A DNA stretch of 64,000 nt from Nissolia schottii (taxonomy: Eukaryota > Streptophyta > Magnoliopsida > Fabales > Fabaceae), in assembly GCA_003254905.1 (NCBI GenBank), contig QANU01001262.1:948485-1012484 (forward strand). The letters run 5' to 3'. Under the pieces are notes generated by a model. The model did not search any database. It had not been told where the DNA came from and saw only the letters and a list, made by a program, of their open reading frames with translations. Shown in pieces: positions 51,835 to 64,000 of the stretch; the first letter of the stretch is position 1; the number at the start of each line of letters is the position of its first letter. Position numbers and translations under genes: made by a program.

Positions 51835-52059
51835 AGAAACCAGTGATTTGAAATCTAAGAGTTAGACCTATTAATTTTATAAGCTCTTATTGTGATTTTG
51901 TTTATAAGTGAAATAAGATAGATGATGGTTACTTGTAGTTTTATATCTATATATTTTTCACCACTGCTTTAAAGCTAGTGGTTTTCTGAAAGAAGAAAAA
52001 AGGTCATTAACCCTATTATGTTATATGTGATGTGTACTTTACACCATAACATTGATAAC

Positions 52060-52137
52060 TACGTACACAAGGTCTCGAACTCGAGACCTTGCTTAAGCGA
52101 TATCAAGTTGCTTACCACTTCAACCAAACCCCCATTG
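52060..52137 (-). mobile_element. SINE-like fragment (tRNA-type head), minus orientation
   Basis: Its reverse complement matches the first ~80 bases of the element at 52727-52910. It includes the A-box-like TTGAAGTGGTAAGC region and the B-box-like GAGTTCGAGACC. The tail is missing. Confidence 0.6.
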
Positions 52138-52726
52138 GTAACCCCTTTAACCTCTGCGAACATGCAATTTAGCCCTTCAATTAACTTGTCCATCCAAAAA
52201 CTTTGCTAGTGTTCATGTGCCAAACACATGATTTCTTTAATTTTAAAATTCACCTCATCTCCTTTTTCCCTTTCTCATCTTCCCTGAACCTCTCATTTCC
52301 TATGTTCAACCAAACTCTCAGCAACAAAAAATACTTAGTGGGGAGATTACTTTTATTTTTAAATAATTTCAATGGTATTCACTTGATAAAGATATATTTT
52401 TTTTACGATTCAAAAGTAGTAAGGCACGATAAAAATAAATTGTAATCTTAAGCAAAATTTACCTATAATGTCAAGGACTTACTAATAAAATCATTACTTT
52501 AAAGAATGTTTTACATGAAATTCACCCTCAATTTGAAACTGCAGAACTGATCTATACATGAAAAACATTAAATATTTTTTAATTCATTTTAGAATTTGGT
52601 TGTGTATTGTTTTTAATGAAGGATAATTAGGTAAAACTCTCTAAAGTAACGATTCTATATTCTAATATTTGATACAACAAATAAAATTCATTTTGATTTA
52701 CCATTCAATAATATCTTATGAAAACT

Positions 52727-52910
52727 AACGGGGGTTGATCAAGTGGTAAGCGGCTTGGTATTGCTTAAGTAAGGTCCCGAGTTCGAGACCTTGTGTACGC
52801 AATTATTCCCGCTAGGAGACTCATCCGCCATAGTTAGGTGAGCGACCCGGGTCAACCCGGATTAGTTAAGGCCACGCCTTGGATACCAGGCAAACAACCT
52901 AAAAAAAAAA
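52727..52910 (+). mobile_element. SINE-like element with poly(A) tail
   Basis: It has an A-box-like GTTGATCAAGTGGTAAGCGG near 52733 and, about 35 bases later, a B-box-like GAGTTCGAGACC, the internal pol III promoter layout of tRNA-derived SINEs. A tRNA-unrelated body (CGACCCGGGTCAACCCGG) and a ten-base A tail ending at 52910 follow. A six-base ATCTTA occurs on both sides but is too short to call a target duplication. Confidence 0.68.
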
Positions 52911-53771
52911 TCTTAGGACCCGGTTTAGGATTCACTCTAGTAGACAGATCATGGACCCCAAACCTATGCCACCTGCACAGACTCATTCTCGGGTTAACAA
53001 AACATATTCTAATCATCTAGATAAATTCTTAGATCAAGAGAAAAATCTAGCATGCAGAAGATTCCCCAAAATCCAAAGAGAAATCCAAAACCACAAACCA
53101 CATCACCTGCGACCATCTCGCCGTTTCCAAAAACTTGACCCTAGGTATAAACTGAGATCCAACTTGCCATTTTTTTTTAGAACTCATCATTGATCTTACA
53201 CATTTATCCTACACTGACTTACTTGAGCATTGGAGTCCTTACGGACACATCCACCACTGCCTTAAAAATATGCTGAGGAGTTTGAGAGTCCTACCCATTT
53301 CGAGAATCACACTTCTCAAAATAACGGTTATATGTTAATAGTGTGAAGGGGCAAAACAGTTGTATTTTTTCGGTTGAAACTTATGAAAGACGTTATAAAA
53401 ATTGAAAAGATTTGAGGTAAATGCAATTCAATATGTGACGTGTCTTATTCTTTTGTGATTTTTGGAGTGTACCAATAAACAACTTGTTTTGTTTAGACAC
53501 GAAAGGAGCAGAGTTGTCGAAAAGGAGGACAGGGCAAACCAGGTAGATACAAGGTAGGTGGTAAATAGACTAATACCGTGTGGTTGTAATTGTGCTGCGA
53601 TGGTATCGTCTTAGCCACCATAACTAATGTTCTCCTCTTAATTTGGAAGTTGGAACCATCATTATGTAAGGTGTTAAGGGAGTCAAACCCGATCGGCCAT
53701 CAGGATGCGAAGTATAACGCAACGGCACACATCATTCATCTATCCGCACCGCACTTGGCTCCCTTCTTCTC

Positions 53772-53779
53772 TATAAATA
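53772..53779 (+). promoter_or_regulatory. TATA box of the intact OPR gene
   Basis: TATAAATA lies 89 bases upstream of the ATG, in a TC-rich context typical of plant promoters. Transcription start near 53805 is inferred. Confidence 0.7.
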
Positions 53780-53860
53780 CCTCTTTCTTTCATTTCAAAT
53801 TCATTTTGGTTTTGCCTTACTTGTTATTAATTTCTTCCCTACTCACTCTAGCTAGCGTAA

Positions 53861-57532
<3,672 letters not shown>

Positions 57533-59069
57533 AGAAACCAGTTCCGAATTTTATAAGCTCGTCCTCCATACCTTTGCCGGTTCCTATTTGCAATTTGGTA
57601 GTAAGAAAGATGATGCTTACTCGTACTTTTATGTATACATGGAGGCTTCACATATGGTCACTGCGCTGAATGCATCTAGTGATTTTTTGAACGTTCAAAG
57701 ATTGTGCATGTAACACTATTTTCTTTTTTGGTGAAATATTGTCAAGTATATGCGAAGTTGCCAACAATAAGTGTTGGGAAAAAGCTATGTACCTTAATTC
57801 CATGAGCTTTGTGCTAGTATTGCTACAACTTTATGTGATGTTTCTAATTATATTTATACTATAAAGTTTTATCCAATGACTTTACATTCTTAATCAACAA
57901 AAATATAAAAAAGTATCAAATCTTTACATTTTATTGAGGACGACCAGATTAAAGTTGTTTTGTATTGCAACGTGTATAAAAATTAAACTCTATACTATGT
58001 ATAAAAAGTGTAAATATTTCTCATTGACCTGAGGATTTAAGGCAACCATTTATACTCTCGCTTAGATACATGACGAATGCTAATGATGTTCTACTGCTTA
58101 AGGAGATCCACTCGACGGGTATTGATAACTTGTTTTCTATCAATAAGAAATACGCCAAGCCAGTAATGGGTTTTCTCAAGTTTCAGGCACAAATAATTAA
58201 AATAGGAAAATTACTTTAAAGTTTATAACCTTTATAGCTAAATTTTGTAATGTGCATATGTTCGTATATGTATAAATTTAAGTTATTTTTGTGATGCATA
58301 TATTTTTTGGTTTCACTCACAAATGTCCTAAGGGCACTTGTTAATAAATAAAAAAAATTATTAAAAACACAAGCTTTTAAATTTTCAATGCAATGAAAGT
58401 GCAATAAATACTTTGAATAAACTAAAAACTTTCTTCTTGTAATTTCTTAACAAGTGTCTTTAGCAAAACCCTAATTTTTTTAATCAATATTTACATTTTT
58501 TCTTTTGAGCCAACCAGTCAACTAAACCTAAACTTATTTATTTGAACTGGGTTGAATCTTTGTCATTTTACTGCATTTTATCCGTCACTTTCATTTTTTT
58601 TTACGTATATTTAGAAATCAATATATCTAAACATAATATATATAAAACATGAAAATAACATATGATTATATCGAAATTTGTCAAATTAAGAAAATGACCA
58701 TCAAGTTTCAACATGTGAAATGCGACCCAATGAAGTCTACGTTAAAAACTATTCATAGTGGTAGTTTTAATGGGTCGACATTACATGTATATGGGTCGAC
58801 AACAAATTGGGGTTGAATAGAAGCAAAGACAACAAGCACACAAGTTAATATTTTTGTTGAAGAATATGGAAGTCAGTGGAAGCAATGTGTAGTTCAATTC
58901 ACATGTTTAAGTTTAAGGCCCTGCAACGTGTTGGTCGACCCATATATCTAAGGTCATGCAATGTGTAATTGCTTGGCAACAAAGCATTGTATGTAAAGTT
59001 GTGTATAGGTTTAGTGGAAACACAAAGCATTGTGTAAAACGTTGTGAACTACATCAGTGTTGTAAATGG
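57533..59069. other. OPR 3' region and AT-rich intergenic DNA
   Basis: The first ~100 bases match the 3' region of the OPR pseudogene and are probably untranslated sequence. No further gene was recognised. Confidence 0.45.
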
Positions 59070-60445
59070 TACTTAAAGTTTGTGCACAACGTCATCTAAT
59101 GTTTGCGCAAAATGTCATAATGTTTGTGCACCCTAATCAGACATCATATTCTGCGCTATTATTTTACTATATATTAAGTAATATGCATATATGTAAAGTT
59201 TATGCATTATAATGTATATAAGTATTAGTAAAAGCTTTTGAATTAAATTGGTGATGTTAATTATTCATGGTTGTAGAAAATGGCTCCTCTACAATCACTC
59301 AAAGGGGCATCTGCTGCTAGTCACGCCTGCAAATATGCTTCACACAATCCAACACGAGTTCAAAGTTTGTGCACGGTGCCATGTAAAGTTTGTGTATATG
59401 TTGCTATAATGTTTGTGCATTGTCTGGTCAAACACTATTGGTGTACTACTCCCACATGACACTCGACTTCCGCACCAATAACAAGGTTCTGGGAGAAGCA
59501 CATAGTGTAGTTGTTATGGAAGAAGCACATACTGAAATTGATGTAACCTACAATAATGATGAGATGAATCTGTTCATAGAAAAGTTGCGCAAACCAGTTA
59601 TGGTTTTTGGTTTAGGGTTTAGGGTTTATGCAACTTGGTTTATCTAAACTAATTGTTATAGATTTTGTCCATTCAATTTGAGTAAAATGTCAATGAAAGA
59701 TCCTGCAAATTAATCCTTGTTTCATTCTTTTGTTTTGATACATCGTGATTGCACATCAGTATAGACAAAGTTTGTGTTATACTGACCCTAATGTTTGTGC
59801 TATAGGGGGTATAAAGTTTGTGCAGCCAAATATGTTGAATCCTCCACTAAAAAAAACACTACCCCCTGTACATACAAAATAGGACTGTTTGTGCACAACA
59901 TGATATAATGTTTGTGCATATGCCCATTTAAAGTTTGTGCACTTTATAATATATCAGATCTTTATAATACATTATGCACGACACGCCAAGTAGTGTTTAT
60001 TCATGAGAATATATAAAAAGTTTGTGTCAAAATATTTATATTGTTTATGCATTAATTGTTGAAAGATTGAGAAATCTTTATAATACATTATGCACAACAC
60101 ATAAGCAACATGGATTCTGGCCTGTGGACAATGTTTGTGCACAATATCATATAATGTTTGTGCATATGCTCGTTTAAAGTTTGTGCACTTTATAATACAT
60201 CAGAATCTTTATAATATATTATACACAACACATCAAGTAGTGTTTATTCATGAGAATATATAAAAAGTTTGTGTCAAAATAATAACATTTGTTTATGCAT
60301 TAATTGTTGAAAGGTTGAGAATATGCCAAAATGCACATCCCCTTCCCCCAAAAAGACAGAACCTATGGTCTATTGATAATGTTTGTGTACATGCTCATCT
60401 AATGTTTGTGCATATGTCCGTTTAAAGTTTGTGCAATTAATTTTC
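59070..60445 (+). repeat. Array of GTTTGTGCA motifs with ~247-bp tandem units
   Basis: AAAGTTTGTGCA and AATGTTTGTGCA variants recur about twenty times, all on the plus strand. The right part is an imperfect tandem repeat: units begin at 59887, 60133 and 60381 (246- and 248-bp spacing), the third incomplete. The same word occurs, as GTGCACAAAC, in the MITEs at 10063-10277 and 63067-63281. This may be the subterminal region of a larger DNA transposon; no transposase domain was recognised. Confidence 0.75.
59609..59629 (+). repeat. Short interstitial telomere-like (TTTAGGG) repeat
   Basis: Two complete TTTAGGG units plus a partial third occur inside the motif-rich region. Such telo-boxes can be regulatory or chance remnants. 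Confidence 0.75.
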
Positions 60446-62416
60446 TGTGATATTCGCCATTGATGAATGTGCATTAAAGCATGTAAAGCTTCAGAACACT
60501 AGAATTTCACAGAAACGTAAGGAAGAACACTCTCCATCAAAATCAAAAGGCAGAACAATTACCACGGTTTCTTTCAGTGCCATTTTCGATCAACAACAAA
60601 TTGCGATTATGATTATCAACGTTAGATTGTGGAGGTTCTTTCGATTTTCATGCTGCTATCGGTTGAATCGCGATTTTGGTTCTATGGTGGTTAAGAATGA
60701 TTTGGTTGAGATATGGTTGAGAGAATCACGTATGAGTGTGATTATGTTGAGAAAGCGTTGCGTGAGAGTGCATGGCTTCTATATACGAAAAATATAATGT
60801 ATTCCGTATTAAACCGTATAAACAAGAGTGTATATACGGGTGTATGGTTATCAGGTGTATACGAAACATTTATGTTCTATAATTTAAATTGTATCATAAT
60901 TTCACATTTTTATTTTATTCTTCAGATCTTAAATAAAATTTCAATTTTAACAACAGTCTATTCAACAAAAATACGGATTTATCACGGTTGTAGCTAAATT
61001 TGTATGATTTATGGAAATGACGTTAGAGACCATAGCGGCTATGAAAAAAAAAGAAAAAGACCATAGCTGCTAATTAAAATATTTTGATAACGTGGAGAGG
61101 GTTAACAACACGCCCATTTGTAGCTAAATTTGTTAACGTGATATATATATATATANAGCATTATTATAACTTTTATGTTTAGATTCACTTTTTTTTTAAT
61201 TTATCTTAATTTGACTTTAAATTTTATTCTTAAAATTTAAATCTTTTAATTTCTAAAAATAATTATTTTAATATGAAAAATCTTTATTTAGAATGAAAGA
61301 TAGTAATATTTGAAAATAATGATATTTAGGACCAAATTAAAAGGAAAAAAAATAATTAAGTTTAAATATAATGGTTAGGTGAAAAAGAAACTGATTTTAA
61401 TTGGTTTAAAAAAAGAGGTATCATACTTTTGTTTTTTCAGGTCTTCACCAAAAAATAAGTACAAGTAATGTTTTAGAAACTTAAATTATATTTTTCTTTC
61501 AACTCCGCCAATCAGGCCAAATCAATATCACTCTCATTTTGTAGTTTTTTCCTAATATTCCTAGATTGTCCTCAATTAAAAATTGATTCAATGTTTAGTA
61601 CTCTATCGTGACTCCCTCAAATTATAGCAAATTTAATAAGAAATGAACTCGTAGTCCCACCAATGTGAGAACCAAACTTGATAGAATCACATGTGTTGAA
61701 ACTATATGAATTTTCAAGTTCAACACTAAAAAAAAAAATAGCGCTAACAGTAGTAGGTGTATTGATAAGAGTGGCGGTGAAGTTAAATTGGGGGGCGTGA
61801 TAAGGGTGCAGAGCAATAAATTGGGACATGTATTTACGGGTAAATTTCTTGTGTTTTTGAAACACATTTAATATGTGTGGTAAGAATACTGTTTAGTATT
61901 AATTTCAATTTATATTTCTTCCATCCAATATTATTATTTTTCTCAGATGAGGTTGATCATTGTTGGAGGTTGGTCGCGAGTGTAACTTCATCGAGCATGA
62001 TTAAGTTAAGGAATTATTAAATAAAATATTTTTATTATAAGCATGAAATTCAAAAAATATTATTAAATATAATGATTAAATATAATGGGATAGGACATTT
62101 GTTTGCAATTCTAGCTCTCATAGCATCCAAAAATAAGTGTTATGCCATTTGTTGGAAAATATGTATTTCAAAACATAAACCTTTTAAGTGTTTATATATC
62201 TTTAGTAGTTGTTGTATTGGTAAAAAGAGTTGAGAAGGTAGTTGGGCTTGTGCGCATGAGTCAAAGTCATTTTGCAATATTATTTTTTAGACTTTTACAG
62301 CTTATCCGAAAAATCATGTTTTTTGAACTTTTGCATCCTCCACCATATATATGTATAATATATTTGGATAACACAATGTTACAATATTATATAATTTTTC
62401 AATATTGTTAATTACA
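60446..62416. other. Intergenic AT-rich region
   Basis: Frames of 116 and 94 codons near 60447-60997 resemble no protein I know. A TA run with one undetermined base is at 61141-61156. Nothing else is supported. Confidence 0.45.
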
Positions 62417-62590
62417 GATTCGCCAAATCGAGTGGCAAATTCGGGTTGAATTCGCCAACCCGGTTGACAATTTTAGTGAGGATTTGCCAACGTTGGTGGC
62501 GGGATTCGCCTACCTTGTAGGCGAAATTGGAAAAGATTCTCCATGTCCATAGGTGAATTTATAGCAATTCGCCAGCCTCATTGGCAAATC
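62417..62590. repeat. Cluster of five small hairpins (TTCGCCAAC-type)
   Basis: Within about 175 bases there are five successive inverted repeats built on variants of ATTCGCCAA/TTGGCGAAT. The best is TTCGCCTAC, CTT, GTAGGCGAA at 62505-62525 with perfect 9-bp arms. Loop sequences differ between hairpins while arm words recur. Confidence 0.72.
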
Positions 62591-63066
62591 TGACGTGTCT
62601 TGTCACGCAGTACGCGGATGTCACGTTAGCCAAAATTGTGGTAGTTGTATAAAATGTTTGAAAACTGAAATATTTTTGTAATTTGTTTATGTAACAGGGG
62701 TATCATAGTAAAATTGTCTATTTTTTCTTTCTTTCTGAAAAGTTATGTGAATTAGCTTTTGTTAATCTGAACTTGTATTAAGCCTCACGAAATTTTAGTA
62801 CCACATGAATCATTGGAATGCAGGTATGTTGATATATTTGGTTGTGGTTGAAATAAATGGGAGAGGGCGAATCTAGACGATTTAATGGATAGGTTCACTG
62901 AATAATGAAAATTGTCAAAAGCTACTAGTCATCATATAAATTTAATTGCGCACGCATACCATAAAGTCTTAGACATCTTAATATAATGAATTGCATATCT
63001 TTCTAATGATAGCTGTATTGTATTGACATCGCATAAGAAAATGTGCCTTTAATTACTTATGAGTTC

Positions 63067-63281
63067 TGTCATACGTACATCAAAAATCATATACTATACA
63101 TACATCTCGTACTTATATACATAAAAATTGTGTTTTAACTCATGTAATGTTTGTGCACTTAATTAAGTATAGTTGAGAGTATGACTTATAAGTTTGTAAT
63201 GTTTGTGCACTCGTGAGAATAAAGTCTGTGCATTATTAATGGTGTATGTATGAGTGTATGAAATTGGGTGTACATGTAGCA
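63067..63281 (+). mobile_element. 215-bp MITE, copy 2
   Basis: It is the reverse complement of copy 1 (10063-10277), with many point differences but the same length. The ends read TGTCATACGTACATCAAA and, inward from the right, TGCTACATGTACACCCAA. It carries three GTTTGTGCA-type motifs. Confidence 0.65.
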
Positions 63282-63710
63282 TTTTTTATTACTTATTTAA
63301 AGACCAAGCAATCACCTGCTAAACCAACAAATTATTTAGAATGAAAAATAGTTTGACACGGTAAAAATAAGGAAAGGAGTTGGATTTTCAGTTAACGCAC
63401 TATTGAGAAAGATGAGTAATCTTTAATGTTCCATTTTCATAACGACAAGAATAATAACGTCCACAATTTTATTGCATGTTTAATTTTTGGCAACTTCTAA
63501 CATTCATTCTAACTTTTGTGGTGAATGATTCATCCTCATACACGTTTAGGGTGCATATGTGCTCTCAATTATCGACAATCGTTGAATTGTGCATATTAAG
63601 ATCTAACGGTAGAGATGAGGGGTTTTAACATTTATGTGGTTTTGGGGGGAAAAAATCTCAATATATGAGTTAAAAAGAAAAATTAGTAAAATATGGGCCA
63701 AAATTCTGAA
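63282..63710. other. Intergenic DNA
   Basis: No gene or element recognised. The window ends in AT-rich sequence with a CT-rich stretch from about 63960, which may be the leader of a gene beyond the right edge. Confidence 0.4.
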
Positions 63711-63804
63711 TCTGAAATCGCCACCAGTGGCGATTTCAGACATTTAAATTTTTTTTTTAATTTTTTGATTTTCTGAAATCACCCTGAACAATGACGATTT
63801 CAGA
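63711..63804. repeat. Two TCTGAAATC inverted repeats
   Basis: 63711-63740 is a perfect inverted repeat: 14-bp arms TCTGAAATCGCCAC and GTGGCGATTTCAGA around CA. A second, weaker hairpin uses the same TCTGAAATC and GATTTCAGA arms at 63772-63780 and 63796-63804. Confidence 0.85.
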
Positions 63805-64000
63805 ATTTTGACCAATATTTTGATAATTTTTCTTTTCAACCCATATATTGGGATCCCCCAAGCCACATTAATGTAAATATTCCTAGAGAGCTATTAAGAA
63901 ACTCGTTACTTGTATTAAAGGTAAAGCGTAATTGGTGGAGAAAAAAATTGTTTATTCCTTGCTTCTCTATCTCTCTTCTCTCTCCTTTTCTCCTCCACCC

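Larger units (their letters stand above)
51835..53770. other. Spacer between OPR copies, with two SINE-like insertions
   Basis: The left part is homologous to the 3' untranslated region after copy 2. Two SINE-like elements in opposite orientation lie at 52060-52137 and 52727-52910. From about 52580 the sequence matches the region upstream of copy 1. No independent gene was found. Confidence 0.55.

Noticed and set aside
59070..60445. CRISPR-like reading of the repeated GTTTGTGCA words
   Set aside because: Spacing is irregular, the word is only about nine bases and varies, and the context is a plant nuclear genome.
60447..60997. Two small open frames (116 and 94 codons)
   Set aside because: No family resemblance and no supported exon structure; they may be transposon remnants but cannot be assigned.

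Overview
This is a plant nuclear genomic window. It is AT-rich, with spliced genes, short GT-AG introns, mitochondrion- and plastid-type PPR genes, Ty1-copia relics, MITEs, SINEs and microsatellites. The protein sequences look eudicot. The retroelement types and the TSO1/CPP-type protein fit a legume such as soybean, but the species is an inference. There is one assembly gap (41452-41688) and a single N at 61156.

Layout. 1-3399 (-): 5' part of a TSO1-like CXC (CPP/TCX) chromatin factor, cut by the left edge. 3.4-9 kb: gene-free AT-rich DNA. 9072-10842 (-): small two-exon B12D/MLRQ-like gene with a MITE in its intron and a TATA plus double G-box promoter at 11.15-11.22 kb. 12687-18329: decayed Ty1-copia element whose 3' LTR carries a nested 423-bp solo LTR; both insertions have 5-bp target duplications. 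22313-24438 (+): Raf-like MAPKKK-type kinase (6 coding exons). 26136-29825 (+): homocysteine S-methyltransferase (7 exons). 30410-32938 (+): DYW-class PPR protein resembling YS1. 33476-36253 (-): RDM1. 37.0-37.8 kb: 5'-truncated LINE with target duplication. 39.2-41.3 kb: 5'-truncated Ty1-copia relic. 41774-43435 (+): P-class PPR protein. 43902-48744 (-): SUV3 mitochondrial RNA helicase (16 exons, one GC-AG intron). 50513-51834 (+): dead 12-oxophytodienoate reductase (OPR) copy. 53861-57532 (+): apparently intact OPR copy with a copia relic in intron 3. 57.5-64 kb: gene-poor DNA with a GTTTGTGCA motif array, a second MITE copy and clusters of small hairpins.

Taken together, the gene order TSO1-like, kinase, HMT, YS1, RDM1, PPR, SUV3 matches, from memory, neighbouring Arabidopsis loci around At3g22670-At3g22780, with SUV3 belonging to the duplicate block near At4g14770-At4g14790. 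The window may therefore preserve an ancestral order that fractionated in Arabidopsis. The genes are not an operon or a known pathway cluster: they serve chromatin and cell division (CXC factor), RNA-directed DNA methylation (RDM1), methionine recycling (HMT), organelle RNA processing (YS1, PPR, SUV3), signalling (kinase) and oxylipin/enone reduction (OPR).

Exon coordinates were built by hand from reading frame, splice consensus and family similarity; phases close in every complete model. Retroelement remnants are described as found.
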